A stretch of 64,000 nucleotides of DNA from Eretmocerus hayati (Eukaryota; Arthropoda; Insecta; Hymenoptera; Aphelinidae): NCBI GenBank assembly GCA_029851415.1, contig CM056744.1, positions 87,142,907-87,206,906 on the forward strand, read 5' to 3'. The position numbers and the translations under genes were made by a program. Every line of letters starts with the position of its first letter. Within the stretch, counting starts at the first letter, position 1. The notes beneath the pieces were generated by a model. That model searched no databases. It was not told the origin of the DNA and saw only the letters and a list, made by a program, of their open reading frames with translations. Shown in pieces: positions 1 through 12,050 of the stretch.

Positions 1-208
1 TCCTGAAAACGATCTCGGTGTTCCCATCGAGCTGGGATACGTCAAATTAAAGCACTGAGTGGTTGATGGCCAATGTGTCAAACCTATGTATAAGGATAGG
101 CAGTCCATGTATAAGATAAGACGAAAATCTTCCATCTTTATCTGCTCAATACTCAAATTTGACGCATCCAAGCTCGATGGCAACACCTAGATCGTTTTTG
201 GGAGGACA
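1..208. repeat. Hairpin (MITE-like) repeat at the window edge
   Basis: About 60 bp at the start (gaaaacgatctcggtgttcc...) is repeated in inverted orientation at 145-208, with roughly 85 percent identity judged by eye. The core shared by both arms reads CCATCGAGCT followed by a GGAT-CGTCAAATT block. The 80-bp loop contains no ORF. The left arm begins at the first base of the window, so the element may extend further left. It looks like a short non-autonomous terminal-inverted-repeat element; no target-site duplication can be tested because the left flank is missing. Confidence 0.7.
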
Positions 209-934
209 AAATACGTAGAGAAACATAGTTCCATGAGTGGTCGAGGTCCATTCAAATGCTCTCTCCAGCAGCACAGCGATTTGAAAGAATTGGGGCGTTT
301 TCCGGAAAAATGTGATTTCATCGCCAGCGTCGGTATCTCGCGATTTACAAAGACCCTTGACCCTAGAAGCCTATAAGTATACCTCGTTTTTGGTTTCCAC
401 GGGTGGAAATACATGAGGAAAGGTCATTCGTATGACAACTCAGGCGAAGAAAATAGTCTGCGATCTATTGCATCACTTTTGAAAGGACCATGAAAATGTC
501 ATGTTCTTCTGAATTTTCTCAAGATCTCTTAAACTCTTGCTCCATCACAAGATCTCATTCCTCGGCATTTTGGATTAGACTTTCCTCGTTCAAACGCAAA
601 ATAGGGCAAACTGTACAAGCCTAAATGGAACAATTTGGCCAGATACCCTCTTCATGATCGCGGATGAAAAAACATGAGAAAAAGGTCGGAGAACCATCTT
701 CCGTAGATTTACAATAACTTTGGTCCACGTGACTCAAATGGGATGTTCTAAAGCTCATCTTATCGGTTTTGAAACAAACTTCAAGAGTAACTGAAATACG
801 TATCAAAACGTGGAGATGCACCGAAATTTCAGGCGAAACCATAACGGAAAAGGGTCGAAAAACACGTTTTTGACACACTGTGCGAGAAAGTAACTTTTTC
901 GCACTGATTTTCCACTTTCTCTCACAGTTTGTCA
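209..934. other. Unassigned intronic or intergenic DNA
   Basis: AT-rich sequence. Short ORFs on the minus strand (187-414 and 621-935) have no recognisable motif and no convincing splice context, so I do not call them. No repeat structure was noticed. Confidence 0.4.
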
Positions 935-1078
935 AAATAGTTATTTACGATACAAGGGACCTAAAAGCCTTATTACTACACGGCGTGAAGTTGGCACCCT
1001 CGCGCAAGCGCTCGGGCGCCAACTTCACGCCGTGTAATAATCAAGGCTCTTGGGTCCCGTGTATCGTCCACTATTTTA
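935..1078. repeat. GC-rich near-perfect palindromic MITE
   Basis: The arms are TACACGGCGTGAAGTTGG-type sequence on the left and its reverse complement on the right, meeting in a short GC-rich turn at about 1003-1018. The outer ends (AAAATAGT...ACGATACA) are also inverted, so the whole 144 bp can fold into one hairpin. GC content is far above the surroundings. The CGCTTGCGCGAGGGTG block of the turn occurs again at about 1129-1145 outside the hairpin, suggesting that the downstream GC-rich stretch belongs to the same or a related element. Confidence 0.75.
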
Positions 1079-3090
1079 TAGCATCGAGTGACATGAACCC
1101 GCCCTTTCTGTGGGTCATAACACACCCGAGCGCTTGCGCGAGGGTGGAGGTGGGTGGCCAGAGCGGAGGTAAGCACCCCCCCCCCTCCGACTGAAAAAAA
1201 AGTCAAGAATCTGGTCTTTTAGAATAGATATCACATACCCGCGAGTAAACCCATCGCGTGATAATAAAGACGTTGCTTGTATGGTTAACTCAACCCCTAT
1301 ACTAATTCATAATGAGCATTATCGTTGGTTATCATAATTGTACGATGAGTGTGCAATTCTAATCTTGGTCAGAATTTTTCCTTAAAGACTTCGCTAGTAA
1401 AACAATTTTCAAATTTATACTTGTAACCGAAAGGCTCCTGAAGAATTATCATCTTGTCAATTTCTGAACTGTTTCATAACGGCTGTCTTGGAATTGAAAA
1501 CGAAGTAATAACATCCTCACCGCAAGAATGATAAATCCGCATCTGATCTATTCAAATAATAATCAGATATTGATCATCAAAAAGAATCAAATACGACCTC
1601 CCATTATAGTGTAGTCTCTAATTTTGTTATTTGTTGTCATTCCCTTACGAAGATGTATTGGATGGGAATAATCATGTAGCATGTCCAAAGGTTTTGTTGT
1701 GCGGGTCAATTTGAGAATGGCACGAATAGCAAGGTTAGCACGCATACATGTGCAAAACTCAACCACGTGTTGATGTTCATGTTCATGTTGATGATGATAT
1801 AGAAACATGAAAAGGAGTGTAAAATCTCAACTAATTTTCTTGCTTTCTGGAGTTATTGATGTGGGTGCAACTGCTTCAGACATGGTCAATCAGAGGTTTT
1901 TAATAATATTCCTTATAATTTCGATGACTGCATACGCAATTTACGCAGAATTTGCCAAAGATACCCTCATCATCTCGCAGTGGAATAAACCGACTTGTTA
2001 TATCACGCACCCACGTGAAGTGAGCGAACGCGTTATTTCACAGTTGAATAATAGGCCATTTATGTCCCGCAAATGCGTTTAATGAACGCGGGTTTAGGTC
2101 ACGCAGTACTATAGAATAGTATTCGATACACAGGTGTGAAACTTATTTTTCGCATCCTCGTGTTGATTCCGACCTTCGCCGACGGCTCAGACCGGAAACT
2201 CAACACTCCGACCCGAAAAAAAGTTTTTCCATCCTTGTATCGAAATGTACTATTCTCTCCATTTTTCTCAACCTTTGAGGCTCTTGCTCCACCTGAGAAA
2301 CTCACTGTTGAGCATGCAGCGAGAAAATTACCTCATTTCCCCATCAAAAGACAGTGGAATTTCACTAGCGCGAAGCGATTCCCGAGAAAAATGGATTTTT
2401 GGCCCACCCTACTGTGCATACGTTCTATGACAAATTATTATTCTATATGCAAGAACAGGAGAATTACGTCGGCATAGGCATGCGGAGAGTCAACTTTCAA
2501 CTTCTAGACTCTTGGACACAATGTAAGAAAAGACTCTTGAAATCAGACTCGTCGTCTGAAAATTAACATCACGAGGCTGAGGAGTTTGTTGTGATTCAAG
2601 ACGATCTCTTCTTGACTTGGAGAATTTTTTTTACAATGTACAAGATGCGTAAGGGTGCGTCATAATACCCATGTATGCTCATTATGGGAGAAGAGAATGA
2701 AACACCACTGGAGATATTCACGAATCATCCTCTGGATAAAAGTAGCTGATGTTAATAATTATCGCTCGAAGAAATACAAATGTTTATCAAAACAGTCACA
2801 GCAGTACTGCTCCAGAAAGAGACTATCACCTTAAACTCTATACTCAATTCAACATCAGGTAGAACAACAACTTTCAGCCGATGAATGTTCAATTATCACC
2901 CAATTCAGTTCGGTATCATAAGATCTTCACTCATAAAACCACCCTCTTGGTTTTCGTAGAACATTCAACTGAACTCAAAATCCGTATTGAGAAATATCCA
3001 CGATGTGAGAAACCCTCAAATTACTTATTCCATCAAAACTTGAATGTAATAGTCAAAATTCTCACACAGACATGATTGGAAGAAAATTAC
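1079..3090. other. Intron-side DNA with one GC-rich tract and a short dispersed repeat
   Basis: 1079-1190 is GC-rich and ends in a run of 11 C. Around 2205-2250 is a block (gaaaaaaagt...tatcgaaatgtac) that recurs at about 41440-41475, a small dispersed repeat. The minus strand is downstream of the 3091-3402 receptor exon, so this is probably receptor intron. I looked for the expected TM6-TM7 exon on the minus strand and did not find one. Nothing else is supported. Confidence 0.4.
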
Positions 3091-3402
3091 CTGCTAAATT
3101 GAAGTGGCAGAAGTGAGCTGATACTCTGAATTTGCTTGAGTTCACTGCTGTTTGGTCCACTGCCATTTTTTTGTGACTGTGGGGCGAGACTGGTTGGAAT
3201 CGCGGCTCTAGGTGGCGGTGACGAAGAAGTAGATGAGGATGGGCCAGAAGTTGCCTTGAGATGCGGGCTGGGGCTTGAATTTTCAAACGTGACCTCTGTG
3301 GCATCTGTCAACATTGTACTGCTTGCTCCAGCCTCGTAGCCCGAATCCCTGCGGATGCTCCCGGTTGTGAGTTGCGCTTGTGTCGCGACGTTGATTCGAC
3401 AA
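3091..3402 (-). CDS. Dop2R: D2-like dopamine receptor, exon in third cytoplasmic loop (Ser/Pro-rich)
   Basis: Internal exon of the receptor, last coding exon in the window. The acceptor is TATTCACAG at its 5' side (3403-3409). The first base, T, completes the GC left by exon 7806-8056 as an Ala codon, so the phases agree. The product begins CRINVATQAQLTTG, then RRDSGYEAG, then a Ser/Pro-rich stretch with SSSTSSSPPP. Fly Dop2R has a comparable loop with QITTQPQL and DSGYAA, as I recall it. The exon ends in AG followed by a GTAATT donor at 3090-3085, phase 2. The segment is cytoplasmic, where G-protein selectivity and phosphorylation are set. TM6-TM7 must follow on the minus strand beyond position 1. 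The plus-strand ORF over this exon is an antisense shadow. Confidence 0.85.
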
Positions 3403-4846
3403 CTGTGAATACAAACGTATTTCCAGTGGAAATACTTTTACATTCAACGAAACCTGTTTACCTCACACATTTGTTTCCGCGCACTGACAGAACGAGGATT
3501 CTCTAATTCAAGACAGAATATTATCCAAAGAGACGCTATTTTGAGATGGTTAATTGCATTTTCGAGAGTGAAATCAAGTTTGTTTAGGTACTATAATGGA
3601 ACGTAGATTTGAGCCATGTAACTGCGAAGCCATTCACATGGAGTCAGGATCGTAGTTTGACTGTGTAAGAGAAGAAAGGGCATAGTCGTCTGGAATCTGT
3701 CATCAAAGGAAAAATTGTAAAAGAACCCTTTGACAATGTTGGAATTCGTCTCAAAGCGAGGAATTGATAGGAATAGTGCTAAGGTTGTCACAAAATCGGC
3801 TGACTGCGTTTGAAATGGAAATTTCTATCTTTTGAAATTCCGAAGGTTTTCACCCTCGAAATGTGCATCGATCGATCATGTACGTCTTATTCGAACTGCT
3901 CAGATTGAGAATCCGTAGATGTGCTTAAAAACCGTTAGTTTCATTTTCCTAGCAATTAAATGGATTTTGTGTGAGGTCTGAATTTTTCATGACCAAGCTT
4001 GAGAACACAGTATTTTTTCGGGTCGATGACAACCTTTTAGATGCTTTTGGAGAAGTATTTAGTAAATACATTTTTCTGAGAACCATTCTACCCACAGAAT
4101 TGTCTCTATTGTAACTCATTTAATACTAGAAGAACAGGAAATTGATAGAGGACAGTCAGAATCAGATGATGAGTTCGGGGAATCACAAAGAGCATACCAA
4201 GTGCCAGTAAACTGTCAGCCTTAGGTCATATAGAATTTGGGAGGGAATTTTAGAATGACTCAAAGAATTTTCAATAATCCAAAAAGTTAATAGACCATTT
4301 AACAAGTAGTTCAAAATACTTGATCTGATTATCAGAAAATAGTATCACCTAAATTGAGTCAATGAAATGATCCTGATAACATTGAATTGGCTCAACTCTC
4401 GTGAACATGTTTGAATTCCTCCCGTTCTTTTCTGGTTGAGATATAGCTCCAGTTTTTCAACCCAGAGGACAGCGGGATTAACGGCCTTTCTACCACTTAT
4501 TCAACGAAAAGCTCCTTTCTCATTCTGGAGAGCAGCCGTGACTGTAATTAGTATTCCTCCACGAGAATCAATACTCACTATCCAACAATGAAATTCTTGC
4601 TACAGCAATACTCTATTCATACGAGATGAGAGACATTTTGATTGATGAAAGGTTTTATGATGCTATGATTCTATCCTAACTTATAATCCACATTTATTTA
4701 AGAACATCTCATAATAATCCATCAAGAATTCATCACGGTTTTCTAGTAGAAACATTGCAGCAGTTCCAAGCACCGTAAAAGATGAATGATGTTCCGCTAA
4801 AGATGACAAAATATCTCGTAGATATTCCATATTTTGATGATGAAAG

Positions 4847-5098
4847 ATGGATATTTCATTCATATCATGTCTAAGACTCTTCATTATTGGAGTAATCTAC
4901 ATTAGATACTCAAATGTTTCTGACGCTCACAAGTACAAACATGATGCGGAAGAATTAATAGAGAGAATTCTGTTGCAAGAGAAATTAAAAGAGCCAAAGG
5001 ATCATGTCATGAAATTAAAAATGTTGCGATCCCAAATTCAAGCCTTGATGCATAATAATCGACTTCTGGTCACTCGTAACTTGTCTCTTCATTCTTAA
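4847..5098 (+). CDS. Candidate small secreted or membrane-anchored peptide, unrecognised
   Basis: An 83-codon ORF starts with a hydrophobic stretch (residues about 3-21, ISFISCLRLFIIGVIYIRY) that could be a signal peptide or anchor, followed by a charged, helix-prone segment rich in Glu, Lys and Leu (AEELIERILLQEKL). It is unspliced, lies in a receptor intron on the opposite strand, and has no family I recognise. An antisense ORF at 4681-4884 overlaps its start. ORFs of this length are expected by chance in 64 kb of six-frame noncoding DNA, so the case rests only on the N-terminal hydrophobicity and composition. Confidence 0.22.
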   Translation: MDISFISCLRLFIIGVIYIRYSNVSDAHKYKHDAEELIERILLQEKLKEPKDHVMKLKMLRSQIQALMHNNRLLVTRNLSLHS

Positions 5099-6834
5099 TA
5101 GTTCTGCAAGTTGTAATAATGGGATATTCTCCAAACTATCCCACCATTTTCCACTACTTCCCTCAACAATTTTTCCGGTCTCGCCCTAAATTTTCCAAAG
5201 AGCAGGCTGAGATTTACGAGTATAGATCTGCCTGAGCATTGTTCAATAGTAATTCCTTTTTTGTATTTGATCGTGTATTTTACAAATCACGCCATCCAAA
5301 ACATTGAGAAATGGTCCGTGAAATCGAATTCACGAGCGTAAATCCAATCGAAGAAGTTAAATGGTTGGTTTGATGAATTCATACTCTGCCTTTTTTCAAC
5401 CCTGACCCCCTATTCAAAGTGACCAGCTGCAACTCCACTCTCGCTAGCACAAAAGCTGCTCGTAAAGAAACTTTATAATGAAAGTTGTGGAACTGCCGGT
5501 CTTTTAATTTCTTCCACTTTGCACGGTAAAATGAGGCAAAAGAGCTGCCGGGGAGAATCTGCTACGTAAATTCTACATGAATACTCCACTACAAAGACAA
5601 GAGTGAGCATAAAAAATCACATAAAAATCATCAGAACAGCGGCAAAACTTGAATACTTGGCTCAAAGAAACTCATGAGAGTTCGTGTCAGAAGCTGTCCC
5701 ACTCTACTTCTTCCGCAGCGTTGAATAATATGTTTAGTTTTTTATTTCTTTTCTTGGATTGACGGAAATGAGATATTATTTCTTCGTTTCAGTGAGATTA
5801 TTATTGAAATCTGAAGTTTCGGAGCATTCGATTATGCCGTCAGTATGATCTGTCCTTACTTAGGTTGAAAAAAATAATTTTAAGGAAACTCTATCAAGAT
5901 CCAAGATAATGCAAAGACAATTCACCAATATGTTGGTCAAATTGTATTATGACAATGTCACCTGCAAAATCGTGGTTATGGGATGCCAGTAACCAAAAGA
6001 GTGTGAATAAGCCCCCGACAGTGCACTTTTTCGGATGATCTTAAGTGGATAGTAAAGTATTGTGGTTCGGCGTGCTTCTCATCAAATCATCGCATTTTCA
6101 CGAGGAAAATCCAGTTCGTCTATGCTGTACTCACAGAGTCTATAAGAGATGATACCTTCATGACGGAATTGTATGATATGATAAGGATGGTTTCATGGTT
6201 AGTCTCCCATCACAACATGTGAGGATTTTCAATAATATTATGACGAGTATTTGCTGTGCGTGGCTACTCATGACCATTTCCGAGATCTTCATCGCAACAT
6301 ATGGAAATGTCCCACATGATGAATAAACAGATGAATCATTGGTTAATCACTGGCCCACGAGGAATGGAGTATGCTATAACTGTCCACGATCAAATGATCC
6401 TATAAAATGAGAGAAGCTTATGGGCTGTACTTACAATCAGGGAATCAAATCAATATTTAGTCAGACACGATAGCTAGGCTTGGAAATAAGCAGCCCAAAT
6501 TTACTTTCCCAAATGCATCATTAGAATTTGAAGCAAATAAATCGTAGCCATCTGTTATATAGTTAGACCCTACCTACAAATACCACACCCTCAATAATCT
6601 CAATTCTGGCTCACTACCCCACAAAACTCATTCAATTCATGATGTGTACATTCCAGGATTCTATATGGGTATTATCGCGATAACTCACCCGGAACCTTGC
6701 ATTTCGACGAGCAAGCTCCGAATCACTCGGTTTAAATTCTCCCACGCGTATTTTATTGAAATACACCCGGAAATAAATTTCGAGATCGATCCGTTCACTC
6801 CTCTTTCTTGATTTCAAGGATTGAGGATCGGAAT

Positions 6835-7580
6835 GTTAGCTCCGTGCATTGTTACATTTGTAGATCGACGTATACCTACAGCGCCAGCGTCAGAGTAAGA
6901 GTCGCTTAGGGTATGCTCGAATTTTTTCCTCGAAGTGAAATATTGAACCAACCATTTTTCATAGTTTTAATGTCTAGAATGCTCAGGTTAGTTCTCGAGT
7001 CATGTGCCTCAATTTTGTTATGGGGTTTTCACTTAAGATGAGGCATTTGTTCAAAATACTCACAGCATATCCTAAATTAACTCTATGTCACTCTGTCACG
7101 GACAAAATTTTGAGGGAAGATGTCCAAGAATCAGTTCCCAGCGCGAGAAAAGGCCTAGAAACAAAGTTGTGAGTGCTGTTTGTACATTCGTAGCCGAAAA
7201 TTGTCCATGTAAATAACTTTGTCAGTTCCGTGCATACCATGTTACCCTACTAAAAGTCAATTCATCTGCGCGCAAACAATTTTTTCCACTCAAGTATGGT
7301 TGAAATAGATGAAATCTACAAGAAATAGTTTCTATGACGTTTCTACTATTTTTGCGAGCGATTTTAGAGCGAAATGTCAGTTCCGTGCATCCAAAAGCTG
7401 TTCCCTGGGATACTCAATAGCACGAAAAAGTCGGAAGAATGGAATTCTGTGCTCCGGAGCACATATATCCGACTCAAATCAACCATCTAAATACGAATTT
7501 CAAGGTCATATGGTCCCATCGCGTCAAGATTCCTCGCTAGACAAAAAAACGTCAAAAACCGCGAGTGTCAGTTCCGTGCA
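6835..7580 (+). repeat. Cluster of the 14-base motif GTCAGTTCCGTGCA
   Basis: Copies are at 7221-7234, 7376-7389 and 7567-7580 (identical over 14 bases), with diverged relatives at 6835-6848 (GTTAGCTCCGTGCA) and near 7127. The spacing is irregular (about 100-290 bp). Related copies with one or two changes occur at 58896, 59284 and 59962 inside another repeat. The flanking DNA between copies is not obviously repeated. Function is unknown; it may be the conserved core of an old transposon family. Confidence 0.6.
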
Positions 7581-7805
7581 CTGCGTGAATGTCACATATA
7601 CCGCCCTAAAATGTTCCAAAAAAATTTCTGCATACGTTTTATCACATATTATCGCTTATCATGCGAAAACGAATGAAAAAAGTCGACTCAGACAGGCGCA
7701 GGTTCAATTTTCAATTTCTGAATTTTTGGCAACAAAATGTGTAAGTTATCGCAATTATACCCATATCAAGATATATTTTTTATATAATTCCAAGTTCCAA
7801 CTTAC

Positions 7806-8056
7806 GCAGTGTCCTCAACGACGGTAGTGAGGTAGAATTCAGTGCTTTTGTCGTTGGATATGACAACCACAGGGTCGATTGGTGTCTCGTCCTCATCCTC
7901 ATTGCTGCCTGAAGCGGTGTTTGTTGGCTCCTCGATTCCAGGGGCAACCAGTGCAGCTGCTCCCAAAGCCGTCTCCGCAAACCTTGCCACAGAATACACA
8001 CTACGTGTGATCTTAGTCAAACGTTCCGCTAAGAAGCTTCTACTTTCTAAGCCACA
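7806..8056 (-). CDS. Dop2R: D2-like dopamine receptor, exon in third cytoplasmic loop (conserved block)
   Basis: The product contains VARFAETAL, then TNTASGSNEDEDE, then SNDKSTEFYLTTVVED. These match, from memory, the order and spacing of LAETAL, TNTASGSNE-acidic and NDKSTEF-LATVVEE in the insect Dop2R loop, which makes this the most diagnostic exon for the subfamily. It ends ACT GC followed by GTAAG, and the next exon supplies T, so the junction is in frame. The 5' edge is less certain. The acceptor CTAG at 8057-8060 gives phase 0, matching the end of exon 12051-12303. An alternative acceptor near 7978, just before RFAETAL, would imply a missing intermediate exon for the basic start of the loop. 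The plus-strand ORF at 7842-8060 is a shadow. Confidence 0.87.
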
Positions 8057-11000
8057 CTAGCTTGTAAACTATCGCTTTGATATTCGATCCTTCATCCCGT
8101 GATTATTTTATGTTGCCAAGTATACCCCATCAATCATAAATCGAGAAATGCTCTAATTTTCTGGAGAATGTAACGGCTCCTTCCTTGAATCTGTTGGCTT
8201 TTCATGATATAGAGTATCACTATACACTGGAATCGATATGAGTCAAGTCAAAGAACCTCTGTTTTGAGCTACAACGTATCCTCGAATCTGAGTATCTGTG
8301 TGTTCCTACCATTCGTGAAATTTAGAGTTGTCTACAATTCGAGTCTTCAGTCAAAGTGCACTCTATACATTTCATTGAGGAATTGCATGTCAAAGAGATG
8401 GAAATGAGCTATCCCTGAAGAATATGAGCTGTATTTTAACTTCACCAATAGGAGTTTAGTGATACATTCGTCAAGCATAATAGACACTAGGATGTATTTA
8501 CGCGCGCAGGCGCGCGGATCTTTGGGATAGAGTTTGGAATTGGATGAATTTGGTTGTTGGTTCCGACCTCACTCCAGAGTTCGATAACTCAAGTAAAAAA
8601 TTTGAGAAACGAGATGGCCAATCGCGATTATGATTGATTTTCATCTATCAAATAAAGATTCAGTTCGAATCGTGGAAGAATTCGAGTGGAATGAAGGAAT
8701 TTTCTAACCATCTGAACGATTCAAAAATCATTGCGGCCAAGTCGTTCCTATTTTTTTGGAATTTGACGAATTCTTTACGGAATCGAAATTCAATACTATC
8801 ATCACCGCTCCCTCTTCAATTATATGACATTAACTTGAATTTGAAAACAGTGCTACTTTTGTATATATTCCATCACACATCCAGATATGGATATATTCAT
8901 AGGTTCATTACGTGAGTGAATGGACTTCTTTAACTAATCGTACACTCAGTTTCCTTCTTTTCGAGATGAAACTCAAATACGGTCAAGAATTGTTCTTCTC
9001 TTCCTGATCTCATGGTGCTTTATATATCGGCCGTACGTTGTCTTTCATGATTGATTCCAGACGAGCTAGATTTCATATTTTAGGTGGTTGATCCACACTG
9101 ATACGAAAAATTTCACACGTGTGGATCATGCTAAACCTCACACTACCTGTCATCGACCGCGAATAACTTTAATCAGGCATAATGAAATTTCTACGGGAGC
9201 CACCACGACGTTCTGGAGCTAGCATAGCCGTGATAAATCTTATAAATAGTAGTACTGCGCCATTGGACCTGATTCCGCGACCCGTGTGAAGCTGCGCGAG
9301 ACTAACTCAATTAAAAGAACACAGACGCAGCACAAGCCTATATTGCCCACACGCACGGGATCAGCTGATCTTCGATGAGTCTACTTGGCGCACGAGATTC
9401 ACTTTTGCCCATATGAACACTTATCGCAATAGCTGGATCAGATAGTGGATAGGTGAGCGGAAAAGACCTGAATGGAGAACTTTATAGTCAAAATTCGACT
9501 CATTGGAACGACAGTAAAATTTGTCTGATTCGAGCACCAATGGTTCCAATCTGACCCTCTCATAATAGATAGGTGCCCGAATCATAGAGTAAGAATATCA
9601 TTTAAGGCGATGCGGTCGCCGTGCAACCCGGGAATTATTTCTCCCTTTAGATGTAATTCAACATTTTGACAGTATGAAATTCGACACGAATCGTCCACTA
9701 CTTAATATCATCTGAATTGTGGTGGATACCTCGCCATTTGTCACCAATCACGAGAGCGTCGGATATAAAGGAGCACATAGTAGGCACATTTTCGTTTACA
9801 AAAATCCCAAAATATTTTCCAATTTGGGCTAAACGAAGAGTTATCCAGGCCGAACTAGATTATTATAAAGCATGTATAACTCGCCATTCAGCCCAAAGTG
9901 AAAAAGATTTTGAAATTTTTGTGGACAGAGTCCTTTGTGCGCGGCGTTCGGATCGCCTTTCGGTTCCACGAGAAAGCGTCAATAGTTGGGAGATGCCCAT
10001 AAAGTCATGTTTTACTGTAATCAAAATCAATGGTAGAGTTGAGAACGTTGAAACGAAAGGAAACCTGTCATGACTTGGTCTCAGGGACTACAAGACTCTC
10101 GTGGAATAGATCACGTTTGAGATTCTCACCACGTTTTTATCCGGATCTGATATCTTTCAGATCTCAAAAATGAAGGCGGTGAGCTTATATTCCATCCACT
10201 TGATATCTGTCTTTATATTTGTTTTAAGTGTTTGGGTAAGGCATCACCCTTTGCTTATGCTTCAAAAATTGCTCATATATTTGAAATGGGATCTCATACC
10301 AAGAATGCAGACAGACTGGTGGTTGGTTCGAGGACTCATATCAATTCTTCACAAATCTCATGCAAAATTTCATGAAAGATTTGATCTCGTGTACTCTTAC
10401 AATAATCGGAGAATATTCAATTAAGAAGAACGCATTTTGCAAGAATAGGCATTGGATGAAATTTCAATATTTTAGGAGCAGAGAGAATCTGCTAGCGCAA
10501 AGGCTGAATATGGAAGTGGGTGGAATCTGCAGAGTAGTCTCCGCTAGTGCTGATAAAAGCTCTTTCAATAGACCTTCAACGCAATCAATCCAATTAGTCG
10601 AATATTCTATATTCAATCAATTCTCTCCATTCGATGAATCCATTCAGACCCGTTCACACGAAGTATTTTACAGGACGAGTTGCACAAAAACTTGGTAAGG
10701 ATCCATTTTCTTCCGAAAAGATCTAGATGATGTTTGAATTCTTGTAACGGAACATAAAAAGTACGAAAAGCATTGACATTCTCCCTTGAGAAGTTTCCAC
10801 TAAGTTTTTTTCTTTCCATCTTGCTCCCTCTGGCGATCTCCTATCCTCGTTTACCTCCTTCGAGGAAGCGTTTTTTGAGCCCCTCCATCTTCTGTAACTC
10901 TAACTTCTTTCCTATCTCATCTCTTGCTCATTTGTTACTTTTTTCTATCCGCCCCCTTCCCGATTTTCCTAGCTTTGAGGTCTTACTCTACGTCTAGCCG

Positions 11001-12050
11001 TTCGATTCATCGTCCCGATACGTCACATGCAAACAAGCTAGTATAGAAGAGTACTTTGCACTAGGCATGGCTATAATTCAAAGCTAAATCTACACTATAT
11101 CATGCTTACCTCCTCGTATTTGCTATATTTTCGATTACACAGCCAGGTTTCATATCACTAACGTTTGATTTTCGATCTGCTTGTTTTTTCTTCTCTCTTT
11201 TTCTAAGCGTCTGAAAATGTTGGAAGGTAATATAGATTAGCGTGCATGGATGAACTATATTTCGTTGTATTTTCAATCATGAGGAATGAATGATCGATTC
11301 TCTCCTTTGGCGGGAAAATCGCAAGACTCTACAGAATAGTTCACCCTCCATAGGTATTATCATTTTAATGTTTCATGTATAATGCTGTGCGTGGTATCAA
11401 AATTAAAGCCCTTAATTACACGATCTGATCCTTGTGATTTCTCGATGTTGATGAAAAGTGGCTATAGCCTATAGTGACAATAGTCATGACTGTGATAATA
11501 TGATTGAAAAGTATCCTTGACTAAGATATACAAGTATAAACTCCAGGAGAATTTTTATACGAGTGATTCACTACCTGATAACTTGGTAAAGATTCACATC
11601 AATGAGACACATTATTAGCATCCACACGGCCAGTATCTAGTCAACTGGTTGAATCTTAGCCACTTTCTGGATATCAATGAACAAGATTGGCGTAAAAATC
11701 AAACCAGGATAGGTATTGACTCATTTTGCTACAAAGCAAATATAAGGACATCGATCAATCAATCAATCAGTCGACCATGATCTTGAAAAATGTCGAAAAA
11801 CGTCATTCTTAGAATGTTTCTTGTTGAATGCACGCAGTCTCTTTATTGGAGAAAGCGTACTAGAATCATTAGAATTAATATACGGTCAACGTCTATAAGT
11901 GGAACAATCGACCTAAAATCGATGTGCTTTCAAATGAGCGATGTGATCGTCTCAACGTGCGTCGTTATAACATAATATTGCCATTCACTCAGAATGAAAC
12001 CATTTCACAAGTAAATAATTATAATGTTTAAATTCAATGAGAATACTCAC
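8057..12050 (-). other. Receptor intron, 4.0 kb
   Basis: Intron between the TM5 exon and the loop exon; donor GTGAGT at 12050-12045 is strong. It contains only short ORFs (9717-10073, 10170-10424 and 10360-10698, all plus) without recognisable domains; 10170-10424 has a hydrophobic start. A small GC palindrome (GCGCGC and GCGCGC separated by AG) is at 8502-8516, and a short ATCA tandem run is at 11756-11768. If the basic segment after TM5 is encoded by a separate exon it should lie here, but I could not find one. Confidence 0.55.

Larger units (their letters stand above)
3403..7805 (-). other. Receptor intron, 4.4 kb
   Basis: Intron between the two loop exons, with donor GTAAG at 7805-7801 and acceptor CAG at 3405-3403. 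It holds a small candidate ORF (4847-5098) and a cluster of a 14-base motif at 6835-7580. A 172-codon plus-strand ORF at 7309-7827 spans that motif cluster and runs antisense into the exon; it has no recognisable domain and I do not call it a gene. Confidence 0.6.

Noticed and set aside
3136..3339. Plus-strand ORF of 67 codons
   Set aside because: Antisense shadow of the receptor loop exon at 3091-3402.
7309..7827. 172-codon plus-strand ORF
   Set aside because: It runs through the 14-base motif cluster and then antisense into a solid receptor exon; no domain.
7842..8060. Plus-strand ORF of 72 codons
   Set aside because: Antisense shadow of the receptor exon at 7806-8056.
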